From the NCBI GenBank assembly GCA_942493325.1, contig OW818689.1, positions 4,960,001-5,024,000 on the forward strand: 64,000 nucleotides of DNA, written 5' to 3'. Below are positions 52,497 through 60,508 of the stretch, piece after piece. The translations under genes and the position numbers were made by a program. The notes beneath the pieces are model-generated. The model ran no database searches. It saw only the letters and a list, made by a program, of their open reading frames with translations, and was not told the DNA's origin. How positions within the stretch are numbered: the first letter of the stretch is position 1; each line of letters begins with the position of its first letter. The stretch comes from JAAFHB01 sp942493325. GTDB lineage: Bacteria > Bacteroidota > Bacteroidia > Bacteroidales > Prolixibacteraceae.

Positions 52497-53087
52497 TCAG
52501 ATCATTCCGTTTTCAATCTGCCATACGATATATTCGATCATGCGGTCTTCGTTGGTGGCATCGTATTCCGATTTGAGGTTATGCCCAAAGATTCGGGCAA
52601 CACTCTGCCAGAAAAATGCGCTGAATCCTCCCTTAAACTCCTTGATGATTTCGAACGATGACTTTCCGGTTTCGCGGTCGATGAGTTTTATTAATATGCG
52701 CCCCTGGGAGACTGTCATTGAGCGGATTTCGGCCTCATACTGGTCAAAAAGTTCCTTCTCAATTTTTTTGACATATTCCTTGCGATCACGATCTTTCTTA
52801 AAACTCAGATAAACCTGATTGTATTCCCCGATTTTTACTGCAGCCAGTTTCGCTATTGGATATACTTTTTTGACTTTTAGCTCCAGGGCATTGTACTGCC
52901 TGAGTTCCCTGCGCGACATCTTTTGGGGAAAGACAGGAATGTCGGACAGCATGATATGAGGCAGGGAGTCGGGTCCCAAAATTAAAATGCGACTGTCGTA
53001 CCGGTAGGGAGGCAGGTCTTTTATCTGTCCGAATCCCGCCAGTGGTATCAACAAAATCACAACAAAGTAAAACCATTTAATCATCAT
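52497..53087 (-). CDS. DUF4294 domain protein
   Basis: A 196-residue protein with a signal peptide (about 1-20, LIPLAGFGQ) and the Bacteroidota-specific DUF4294 region: SRRELRQYNALELKVKKVYP and FDQYEAEIRSMTVSQGRILI, then KLIDRETG. Function unknown; members are presumed periplasmic. Convergent with the RsmH-like gene, 8 bp apart. Confidence 0.85.
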   Translation of the reverse strand: MMIKWFYFVVILLIPLAGFGQIKDLPPYRYDSRILILGPDSLPHIMLSDIPVFPQKMSRRELRQYNALELKVKKVYPIAKLAAVKIGEYNQVYLSFKKDRDRKEYVKKIEKELFDQYEAEIRSMTVSQGRILIKLIDRETGKSSFEIIKEFKGGFSAFFWQSVARIFGHNLKSEYDATNEDRMIEYIVWQIENGMI

Positions 53088-53192
53088 GAACTCCTCCTAT
53101 TCAACTGCAAAAGTAGTAAACGAACGGTAAAGAGTACAAATTTCCCGCATTATTAAATTTCAAACTTTACAGCCGCCCGGTTTTTAAATCAA

Positions 53193-53200
53193 TATCTTTG
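53193..53200 (+). promoter_or_regulatory. -7 box of the arginine deiminase gene
   Basis: TATCTTTG matches TAnnTTTG and overlaps the first GTG (53198) of the longest frame, so translation must start downstream, at GTG 53234. Confidence 0.55.
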
Positions 53201-53233
53201 TGTGTTATTTCAATAAACCTAAATGATCCAAGT

Positions 53234-54511
53234 GTGAAGACGAATAAAATTAATGTGGGTGTTTCCTCCGAAATTGGTTTGCTCGAAGCTGTTATTTTGC
53301 ATACTCCGGGTCATGAAGTCGAAAATATGACTCCTGAGAATGCTGAGCGGGCGCTTTACAGCGATATCTTAAACCTTTCGGTAGCAACAAAAGAATATAT
53401 ACAGCTCAAAGGTGTCCTTGATAAAGTGACCCGAACTTTTGAAGTCAGGGATTTACTCAGGGAAACAATATCCGATGAACATGTAAAGGAGAACCTTGTC
53501 CGTAAAATTTGTGCACAGGAGGATGCAACCGGTGAAATTGATTTTTTATTAAATACCCCTTCCGGACTGCTTTCCTGTCAACTGATCGAGGGAGTTGTGC
53601 TCAAACGCGATAATCTGACCCGCTTTCTGAGCAAGGAACGGTACTCAATGCGTCCATTGCATAACTTTCTCTTTACGCGTGATGCTTCCATGACACTTTG
53701 GGATGAGGTACTCATTGGTAAAATGGCAAGTAAAGTACGTGAGCGCGAGTCGTTGATTATGGAAACAATCTTTAAGTACCATCCTGCTTTCGGTGTTAAT
53801 ACGTTGAATCCGGGAACGCCGGACGGGAATTTGGGACAGTTTCCGAATGCAACGATCGAAGGGGGTGATGTGCTGATTGGCCGTGAAGATGTTCTGGTGG
53901 TTGGAACCGGGACCCGGACATCAACCCAGGGGATTGACTACCTGATCGAAATGATCAAGGCAAAAAAGACCGGGGTGAAACATATTATTGTACAGGAACT
54001 CCCCGACAGTCCTGAGTCGTTTATCCACCTGGATATGACATTTACTTTCCTGGATAAAGATGCCTGTATGGTTTATGATCCGTTGATACTCAAAGGCAAT
54101 AAATTTCATACCATACATATCACCATTGATAATGGTAAGGTTACAGCAATTACACAGCCGAAAAATGTGTTGACAGCGTTGAATGGAATAGGGTTTAATC
54201 TTGACCCCGTATTTTGCGGAGGGAAACAGGATCCATGGATCATGGAGCGTGAACAATGGCATAGTGGCGCAAATTTTCTCGCTTATGCTCCCGGTAAAGT
54301 GATTGGCTATGAGCGTAATGATTATACTCTCGAAGAGATGAGCAATCATGGTTTCGAGATCATCAGCGCCATTGATGTTATCGAAGAAAGGGTAAACCCC
54401 GACAACTATCAGAAAGCTGTAATCACGATCCCGGGATCAGAACTGGCCAGGGGCGGGGGCGGTGCACGCTGTATGACAATGCCTGTTTGCCGGCAAAAGG
54501 TGGATTGGTAG
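53234..54511 (+). CDS. arcA: Arginine deiminase
   Basis: The enzyme hydrolyses arginine to citrulline and ammonia. From the GTG at 53234 it has 425 residues with family motifs GLLEAVILHTPG, NFLFTRDASMT, NATIEGGDVLIG, FIHLDMTFTFLD and the nucleophilic Cys413 in GGGARCMTMP. The longest frame starts at 53198, but the promoter box overlaps that codon. No arcB, arcC or arcD gene is nearby, so citrulline catabolism to ATP must be encoded elsewhere or not occur. Possible roles are acid tolerance or nitrogen acquisition. Confidence 0.93.
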   Translation: MKTNKINVGVSSEIGLLEAVILHTPGHEVENMTPENAERALYSDILNLSVATKEYIQLKGVLDKVTRTFEVRDLLRETISDEHVKENLVRKICAQEDATGEIDFLLNTPSGLLSCQLIEGVVLKRDNLTRFLSKERYSMRPLHNFLFTRDASMTLWDEVLIGKMASKVRERESLIMETIFKYHPAFGVNTLNPGTPDGNLGQFPNATIEGGDVLIGREDVLVVGTGTRTSTQGIDYLIEMIKAKKTGVKHIIVQELPDSPESFIHLDMTFTFLDKDACMVYDPLILKGNKFHTIHITIDNGKVTAITQPKNVLTALNGIGFNLDPVFCGGKQDPWIMEREQWHSGANFLAYAPGKVIGYERNDYTLEEMSNHGFEIISAIDVIEERVNPDNYQKAVITIPGSELARGGGGARCMTMPVCRQKVDW

Positions 54512-54636
54512 TATTTATACCTGCGGGCATACAGTTAATAATGGGGACAAGTTACTAACATAGGAGAGTTTCCATTCATTAATCCCTTAAAGTAGTTATC
54601 TTTAAAAATATTGGAATTAATACCCTGAATACGATC

Positions 54637-55167
54637 ATGCGTAAACTTTTAAACGAAGAACTTCCCCGGCTTTCGGTTACTGATTTTAAGGAAGCGGATA
54701 AAATGCCTTTTGTAGTAGTCCTCGACCAGGTAAGGAGCAGTAACAATGTGGGTTCGGTTTTCCGTACATCAGATGCCATGCTTGTGAGCAAGATCTGTCT
54801 GTGCGGGATTACGGCAATTCCTCCCGATAAAGAAATTCATAAAACTGCCCTGGGCGCAGAAAATACAGTCGACTGGGAATATTTCAAAACTACAGAGGAA
54901 GCCGTTGCGCATCTTAAAAAGCAGGGATTTACATTAGTTGCCATCGAGCAGGTTGAAAGGAGCATTCCGTTACAGGATTTTTACCCAAAGCCAAAAGAAA
55001 AACTCGCATTAATCTTTGGAAATGAGGTTAAAGGAGTTCAGCAAAACGTTGTAAATCTCTGTGATCACACCATAGAGATTCCGCAATTCGGCACCAAACA
55101 TTCCTTCAACATCGCTGTAAGCGCTGGGATTGTGCTGTGGGATTTATTCAATAAGTGTAAAAGATAA
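54637..55167 (+). CDS. SpoU/TrmH-family RNA 2'-O-methyltransferase
   Basis: The 176-residue protein is a single SPOUT domain with three conserved motifs: SNNVGSVFRTSDAM (motif 1), ALIFGNEVKGVQ (motif 2) and IPQFGTKHSFNIAVSAGI (motif 3), which form the trefoil knot and SAM site. It lacks the extra N-terminal substrate-binding domain of RlmB, so a tRNA (TrmH or TrmL-like) target is more likely than 23S rRNA. Its end is 5 bp from the first REP unit. Confidence 0.92.
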   Translation: MRKLLNEELPRLSVTDFKEADKMPFVVVLDQVRSSNNVGSVFRTSDAMLVSKICLCGITAIPPDKEIHKTALGAENTVDWEYFKTTEEAVAHLKKQGFTLVAIEQVERSIPLQDFYPKPKEKLALIFGNEVKGVQQNVVNLCDHTIEIPQFGTKHSFNIAVSAGIVLWDLFNKCKR

Positions 55168-55172
55168 TGGGG

Positions 55173-55372
55173 CTACCCCTCGTTTGCAACGAGGGGTTAG
55201 TTGTCCTGAGTTTGCAACTCTTGTTGAAAATTGATATCTCCGCCTCATTTTCAATTTGGGTCATGAGTTTAAATCGTTATAAACGATAAACCATTTACCC
55301 CTCGTTGGGTCATGAGAGTTAAAATCGTTAAAAACGATAAACAATTTACCGCTCGTTGCAAACGAGGGGTAG
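55173..55372. repeat. REP unit A (rearranged, 200 bp)
   Basis: Starts CTACCCCTCGTTTGCAAC and ends with CTCGTTGCAAACGAGGGGTA. The left outer hairpin has stem CCCCTCGTT/AACGAGGGG with loop TGC; the right one has loop GCA and one altered stem base (CCGCTCG). Inner stems are GAGTT-TGC-AACTC and ATCGTT-ATA-AACGAT. Relative to units B and C, the right part is partly duplicated, with a second ATCGTT...AACGAT stem. It ends 5 bp before the 3' end of the RAYT gene. Confidence 0.85.
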
Positions 55373-55377
55373 GTGTT

Positions 55378-55929
55378 TTAAATGTCCTTCTCAATTTTTA
55401 CCATTCCAACCGTTCCTGCATAATCACATGCAGAACTGAAGATATAATCTTCTGCATTCTTAACAATTAATGCTCTAACGGGATTTTGGTGGATGTAGTT
55501 GGTCCTCTGTTCAAATAAATAATTGGTGTTCAGTAATATTGGATGACTTGTGTCTTGCCAGACCTTATAGTTCTTTATTCTGTGGTCAAATTTACCTGCG
55601 TAAGAAAAACGGTAGAGTAACCATTCTTTGCGACTTTCAGGCACTTCATTAATTGCATCAATTATTTTCTTTGCGGTAAATTTCTTAAAATCGCGAATTA
55701 TATCACTCAAACGAAAACTATCATTTGCTTTTGCCACTAAATGAAGATGGTTTGACATCAGACACCATGAATAAATTATCAGACCTTTACTTTCAATACA
55801 ATAGTTGAGTGAATCGACTATTATCATTCGGTAACAATTTCTTGTAAATACATCTACCCAATCAACAATTGTAAAGGTCAGAAAGTAAACTGCATTTTGA
55901 TCCCCAATTAAATAGTTCTCGGATGACAT
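55378..55929 (-). CDS. REP-associated tyrosine transposase (RAYT, IS200-like Y1 family)
   Basis: The 183-residue protein has the HUH metal motif in MSNHLHLVAKA, the YSWCLMSNHLHL strand context, and C-terminal YIHQNPVRALIV typical of RAYTs. These single-strand nucleases are domesticated relatives of IS200/IS605 TnpA, linked to the spread of REP palindromes. The gene lies between REP units A and B with no TnpB partner. The catalytic tyrosine is probably within the YIHQNP-proximal helix but I cannot assign it with certainty. Confidence 0.88.
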   Translation of the reverse strand: MSSENYLIGDQNAVYFLTFTIVDWVDVFTRNCYRMIIVDSLNYCIESKGLIIYSWCLMSNHLHLVAKANDSFRLSDIIRDFKKFTAKKIIDAINEVPESRKEWLLYRFSYAGKFDHRIKNYKVWQDTSHPILLNTNYLFEQRTNYIHQNPVRALIVKNAEDYIFSSACDYAGTVGMVKIEKDI

Positions 55930-56328
55930 TGATTAGTATTTTAATATCGTGACAACTTAACCACCGTGAAAGTGTCTATCCCTGTTCATTTGAATCCCCC
56001 TGTTCATAAGAGAAGCAGTATTCGATTTTAACAATTCTAAGTTAGCAAAAAGTTTTCTTAGTTGGTTATTAGTCATTGGGATAAATTAATATTGTTACAC
56101 GTCTACCCCTCGTTTGCAACGAGGGGTTAGTTGTTTTGAGTTTGCAACTCATGTTGAAAATTGATATCCTGAATTAATATCGTTACAAACGATAAACCAT
56201 TTACCCCTCGTTGCAAACGAGGGGGAGGGTTGATTATTATCATGGCTTTTTAAAATATCAAGTTTTGTTGGCCGGTAAAAATTTCAATTTTTGGTTCTGA
56301 TTCTAATCAAACAATTTTTGTTTCAATG
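55930..56328. other. Spacer between RAYT and amj carrying REP unit B
   Basis: Apart from the REP unit (56103-56227) this 399-bp stretch is AT-rich with no coding sequence that I can recognise. It should hold the RAYT promoter. Confidence 0.5.
56103..56227. repeat. REP unit B (125 bp)
   Basis: A canonical copy with outer hairpin, GAGTT-TGC-AACTC, ATCGTT-ACA-AACGAT and second outer hairpin in that order. Both outer hairpins have 9-bp stems. Same orientation as A and C. Confidence 0.88.
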
Positions 56329-57129
56329 CTACAACATATCCGAAAAATAGGCAATCAGTTTTGCGGAAGGGAGGAATATTATTTGTGCAACCAAAGTGCC
56401 AATAATTCTGGCAATAACCATATATACAATATACTTACGGAACATTGATTCCTTGCATTTGCCCATAACAACTTCATCAGTCATGATCGACAAATAGGGA
56501 TCAATAAAAACGAACAGTAAAATTGTTGCAAATCCATTAATTACAGATGATAATGTGCTGGAAGTTGTTCTTAAATCGGGATTAAGATAACCTGCATAAA
56601 GCGATGAAATCACACCAACCGTAATGATGGCAACGGCGATGACATTCATCAAAAAAACCTTCCAGGGAAAGTCATGTTTAAAATCAAGTTGAGTAATATT
56701 CCGTTTATCTGGAAGAACAAAGCTCTCCTTGATATAGGAGATTCCTCCTTTGGTAAAACCGTGAAACAATGTTCTGGGAACAGATTTGTACACACTAAAC
56801 CGATTTACTGCAACCGATAAAATCCGTTGAAAGGTGGGAATTAGTAATCCTCCGACAATTGTGGCGATCGTGCAGGAAAATATGATCAGTTGAAAATCAA
56901 ATAAATTACCACCGATTCCTGAATTGATATTTTTTTCAATCGAACTCGCAAGCAACGGTGCCTGAAACCCATTGGCTGTTCTGGAAATCAATACTAAAAT
57001 ATTAAATAATGCAAATGATACGGCAATCCTGCCCGTCCTAATCCCAACGATCCTTACCGAATAGGAAAGTGTAGTGATTAGGTTAATCAAAAATGTAAGA
57101 ATGATTACAAGAATAATGGGAGTACTCAT
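56329..57129 (-). CDS. amj: Lipid II flippase Amj family (DUF2837) membrane protein
   Basis: The 266-residue protein has six or more transmembrane segments (about 5-25, 33-53, 76-98, 155-177, 195-217, 235-258). The N-terminal LINLITTLSYSVRIVGIRTG and RIAVSFALFNILVLISRTAN match Amj (YdaH) of Bacillus, an alternative to MurJ that flips the peptidoglycan precursor lipid II. It is bracketed by REP units B and C. A stress-specific back-up flippase role is inferred; a MurJ gene is not in this window. Confidence 0.85.
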   Translation of the reverse strand: MSTPIILVIILTFLINLITTLSYSVRIVGIRTGRIAVSFALFNILVLISRTANGFQAPLLASSIEKNINSGIGGNLFDFQLIIFSCTIATIVGGLLIPTFQRILSVAVNRFSVYKSVPRTLFHGFTKGGISYIKESFVLPDKRNITQLDFKHDFPWKVFLMNVIAVAIITVGVISSLYAGYLNPDLRTTSSTLSSVINGFATILLFVFIDPYLSIMTDEVVMGKCKESMFRKYIVYMVIARIIGTLVAQIIFLPSAKLIAYFSDML

Positions 57130-57176
57130 TGGTTATTGCGCTATTTGTATTCGGTGTCATTTTCAATTATTTTCGT

Positions 57177-57300
57177 CTACCCCTCGTTTGCAATGAGGGG
57201 TTAGTTGTCATGAGTTTGCAACTCGTTTTGAAATTGGAATCCAGAATTAATATCGTTATAAACGATAAGCCATTTACCCCTCGTTGCAAACGAGGGGTAG
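57177..57300. repeat. REP unit C (124 bp)
   Basis: Same four-stem design as unit B. The left outer hairpin has a C-to-T change (AATGAGGGG) leaving a G-T pair. The inner stem is ATCGTT-ATA-AACGAT. It ends 4 bp before the htpX-like 3' end. Confidence 0.88.
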
Positions 57301-57304
57301 GGAG

Positions 57305-58234
57305 TTACGCAAACTGATCAAGCAATTCAATACGTTTTTCGATCGGGGGATGGGTGGAAAAAAAGTTGCCCAGCGAAAACTTCTTATCCTGAGGTTGAGG
57401 ATTATCGATAAAGAGCTGTGCAACATCGCGGCGTTGAACCGCCTCGATAAGCGGGTCCTGGTCAATTTTTCGAAGGGCATTCGCAAGCGCATAAGGTTTA
57501 CGGGTCATTTCCGAAGCTCCCGCATCGGCCATGTATTCGCGTGACCTCGAAATTCCGAACCGAAGCAGTATCGCAATGAGATAGCAGACGGCAGAAATTA
57601 CAATCGCGATTAAAATCACCGGTCCGTTGTTTTTATTCCTGTTTCTTGAAAATGCACCATACCGGAGACTCCGGAAGGCCATTTCAGCGATAAAGGCAAA
57701 GATGCCGACAAAAATTATGGAGATGATCATTAGCCTGACATCGCGGTTGCGGATATGGGATAATTCATGAGCGATCACCCCTTCGAGTTCATCGTCATCG
57801 AGTTTTTCAATGATTCCGCGCGAAAGCGATACGGAAAAGGTCCGTTCGTTGATGCCGCTCGCGAATGCATTCAGCGAATCGTCTTCAATAATATAAATCT
57901 GCGGAATCTTCATCCCTTTCGAAATGCATAGATTTTCGACAAGGTTATAAACCCTTTTATTCTCCATGCGTGCCAGTGGTTTCGACCCTGTGGCCATCCT
58001 TATCATTGAGTTATGGAAAGACCAGGCAATCAAAAACCAGATTGTTGTGCCGATAAGCACAAATGGCGCAGTACTGATAAATGAGTCGTTAACCAGTTGC
58101 GGGTCACGATGTTGTGCAGTGAAGAACAGAAAGGCATAAACCATCCCCAGCAATACGAGCGGAAATGCAATGATCAGGAGAAAACTGTTGAAATTATTTC
58201 TCCTGATCTGTGTCTGAATGCCGACGTAAGTCAT
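57305..58234 (-). CDS. htpX: HtpX-like M48 metallopeptidase
   Basis: The 309-residue membrane protease has two N-terminal transmembrane segments (about 17-40 and 55-72) and the zinc motif HELSHIRNRD. Further hydrophobic segments lie at about 165-185 and 200-222; the third ligand region is REYMADAGASEM. HtpX removes damaged membrane proteins from the cytoplasmic side. Its ATG overlaps the lemA stop by one base, a pairing found widely, so the two proteins are probably co-translated. Confidence 0.93.
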   Translation of the reverse strand: MTYVGIQTQIRRNNFNSFLLIIAFPLVLLGMVYAFLFFTAQHRDPQLVNDSFISTAPFVLIGTTIWFLIAWSFHNSMIRMATGSKPLARMENKRVYNLVENLCISKGMKIPQIYIIEDDSLNAFASGINERTFSVSLSRGIIEKLDDDELEGVIAHELSHIRNRDVRLMIISIIFVGIFAFIAEMAFRSLRYGAFSRNRNKNNGPVILIAIVISAVCYLIAILLRFGISRSREYMADAGASEMTRKPYALANALRKIDQDPLIEAVQRRDVAQLFIDNPQPQDKKFSLGNFFSTHPPIEKRIELLDQFA

Positions 58235-58791
58235 TAAGAAAAACTGATTTTGGGCGGTTCTTCCATGGCTGTGCGCTCTGTGCCAAGATCGAACATCGTT
58301 TCGCGGCGGAATCCGAAATTACTGGCAATAAGATTCGCCGGGAAAGTTTCAATTCCTGTGTTGTATTCCGTGGTGGCAGCATTGAAATACCTGCGGGCTG
58401 CGGCCAGTTTGTTTTCGATATCGCTTAACTCTTCCTGGAGTTGCAGGAAATTTTGATTGGCTTTCAGATCGGGATAAGCCTCGACCGACACTTTTAAACC
58501 CTGTAATGCAGCAGAAAGTTGTGTTTCGGTCCTGATTTTATCATCAATGGTAGTGGCATTCATCGCCGCTGTTCTTGCTTCGGTAACCCTCATGAGTAAC
58601 TCCCTTTCGTGAGTGGCATATCCTTTCACCGTTTCGACGAGTTGAGGAATCAGGTCGTGCCGTTGCCTGAGCTGAACATCAATATCTGCGAATGCATTTT
58701 GGCGCGTATTGCGCAGCCGGACCAGACTGTTGTAGACGCCAATCAGCCAGAAGACAATCAGAACAATAACAATCAGAATAATCCAGATCAT
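58234..58791 (-). CDS. lemA: LemA family protein
   Basis: The 185-residue protein has one N-terminal transmembrane helix (about 2-19) with a periplasm- or cytosol-facing helical bundle. NSLVRLRNTRQNAFADIDVQ, LRQRHDLIPQLVETVKGYAT and ARRYFNAATTEYN are LemA signatures. Function unclear; commonly encoded with HtpX. Confidence 0.93.
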   Translation of the reverse strand: MIWIILIVIVLIVFWLIGVYNSLVRLRNTRQNAFADIDVQLRQRHDLIPQLVETVKGYATHERELLMRVTEARTAAMNATTIDDKIRTETQLSAALQGLKVSVEAYPDLKANQNFLQLQEELSDIENKLAAARRYFNAATTEYNTGIETFPANLIASNFGFRRETMFDLGTERTAMEEPPKISFS

Positions 58792-59105
58792 AATAATTTG
58801 TTTTAGGTAATGAGTACAACAAAGCTACAATTTTAGAAGGATATTTTGATGTCTGACGAAAATTTTTATGATGCGGTTTTTGGGTACTATATGTTTTAGG
58901 CAGCTAGCTGTTGGCAACTGGATACTGGCATTTTTATACTACCAGGAGATGTCAGTTTTTGTTTAGGCAGTTATAATATAATCTGACTCATATTCAATCA
59001 TATAGGTATTTTTAAATTTTTGATAGTGACTACTATTTAATGATTTGCATGTATTAGCCAGAAAGAAGCAGCCAGTTGCCAGCTGCCAATCTTGTTAAAA
59101 CTAAA
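58792..59105. repeat. Intergenic region with two copies of the CTGGCAACTGG repeat family
   Basis: This 314-bp gap contains TTGGCAACTGGATACTGGCA at 58911-58930 and, in inverted sense, a GCCAGTTGCCAGCTGCC stretch within 59068-59089. Both are related to the minisatellite at 30453-30617. No gene seen. Confidence 0.65.
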
Positions 59106-60341
59106 CTAAACTTTAAGCTGTTCACCTTCCGATTTCGCAATGATCACGGCACAGCACGTATCGCCATAAACATTGATTGTTGTACGGAACATATCGAGAA
59201 CGCGGTCAACAGCCAGGATTAATCCGATTCCTTCCAGCGGAAGACCAACAGCCTTAAGAACAACAGTCATCATTACGAGGCCTGCCATGGGAATCCCGGC
59301 TGAACCGATTGCGGCAAGCAGTGCGGTGAAGATCACGATCAGTTGCTGTCCGAAGGTGAGATCAACTCCATAGGCCTGCGCGATAAACATCACGGCAACA
59401 CATTCGTAAAGGGCAGTACCATTCATATTTACCGTGGCCCCCAAGGGTAAGGTAAAACTTGCAATTTTATTCGAAACCCCGTCGTTAAATTCAACGGCTT
59501 CCATGGTAAGCGGAAGGGTTGCATTGGAGGAGGAGGTGGAAAATGCAGTCAGCAACGGGATAGTCATGTTCTTAAAGTGTTTGATCGGATCGGCACGCCC
59601 CATTAGTTTTACGGTCAGGGGGAGTGTGAATAACCCGTGAATCAGCAACCCAATCAGCACAGTGATAAAATAGAGTCCCAGCCTGCTAAAAACTTCACTG
59701 ACCTGGTTTCCCATCTGTATTTGTTGCGCAATAACTTTGGCGCCAATGCTGAAAACTCCGATTGGTGTAAAGCGTATGATAAAAAGGGTGATTTTCATGA
59801 TCACATCCAGCGCGGCATTCATTACTTCTACAAGCAATTGCTGGGGTTTATCATTGATTTTGGTGATAAAATAACCAACAAGGATCGCAAAGAAAATAAT
59901 CGAAAGCATTTGTCCCTGTGACAGCGCCTCGAAGATATTTGAAGGGACTATTTTAATTAATGTTGTGCCAAAATCATCAGAAATCGCAGAGAGGTTCTCT
60001 ACGGGCATTTTAAAACCCAGTTCGGCGCCAACACCGGGCTTGATCAGGTTTACCAGGAAGAAACCCGTAAGGATGGCTATTAAAGTTGAGAAGATATAAT
60101 ATCCCATGGTCTTTAATCCAAGACGCCCCAGGTTACCACCGCTTCCAACACTTGCAACTCCTGTTGTAATTGAAAGCAGTATCAGCGGAACCACAATCAT
60201 ATTTAATGCCCGAAGGAACAGTTCTCCGATCCAGTTTGTATAAATAACACTTCCGGGCGCAAGATATCCAAAAAACACCCCGGCAATCAGTGCGATGAGG
60301 ATCTGGTAATGGAGGGCAATATTAATTCGTGGCAGTTGCAT
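59106..60341 (-). CDS. Dicarboxylate/amino acid:cation symporter (DAACS family)
   Basis: The 411-residue transporter has eight transmembrane helices and two re-entrant hairpins. HP1 is marked by AFSTSSSNATLPLT, the cation site by NMNGTALYE (NMDGT motif), and HP2 by AAIGSAGIPMAG. The C terminus carries the VLDMFRTTINVYGD substrate-coordinating segment. GltP/DctA relatives import glutamate, aspartate or C4-dicarboxylates with Na+ or H+. Specificity cannot be set; the Arg in DMFRTTINV fits acidic substrates. Divergent from fucI. Confidence 0.93.
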   Translation of the reverse strand: MQLPRINIALHYQILIALIAGVFFGYLAPGSVIYTNWIGELFLRALNMIVVPLILLSITTGVASVGSGGNLGRLGLKTMGYYIFSTLIAILTGFFLVNLIKPGVGAELGFKMPVENLSAISDDFGTTLIKIVPSNIFEALSQGQMLSIIFFAILVGYFITKINDKPQQLLVEVMNAALDVIMKITLFIIRFTPIGVFSIGAKVIAQQIQMGNQVSEVFSRLGLYFITVLIGLLIHGLFTLPLTVKLMGRADPIKHFKNMTIPLLTAFSTSSSNATLPLTMEAVEFNDGVSNKIASFTLPLGATVNMNGTALYECVAVMFIAQAYGVDLTFGQQLIVIFTALLAAIGSAGIPMAGLVMMTVVLKAVGLPLEGIGLILAVDRVLDMFRTTINVYGDTCCAVIIAKSEGEQLKV

Positions 60342-60435
60342 AAGTTGATTTTTGAGAAACCAAAGATAGGATTATATTTATTTGTGTTACCTTTCGTGAT
60401 GTTTGAATTATACACAAAATAGGTTGTTTTATCCA

Positions 60436-60466
60436 TTGAAAACCAAAGGTGCTTTCGATAAGTTTG
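60436..60466 (+). promoter_or_regulatory. Promoter of fucI
   Basis: A TTG at 60436-60438, a 20-bp spacer and TAAGTTTG at 60459-60466 form a good Bacteroidota promoter 42 bp before the fucI ATG. It excludes the longer frame beginning at 60449. Confidence 0.6.
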
Positions 60467-60508
60467 ATGTTGGAAAAAAATCGTGAATTCAAATTTAAAT
60501 TAATTAAG

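Noticed and set aside
55173..57300. Possible CRISPR or IS terminal repeats in the three GAGGGG palindromes
   Set aside because: Spacing is over 800 bp with genes between; the multi-hairpin form fits REP units and there is no IS transposase with TnpB.
60449..60508. 20-codon extension of fucI
   Set aside because: It overlaps a well-formed promoter (60436-60466) and lacks homology to fucose isomerases.
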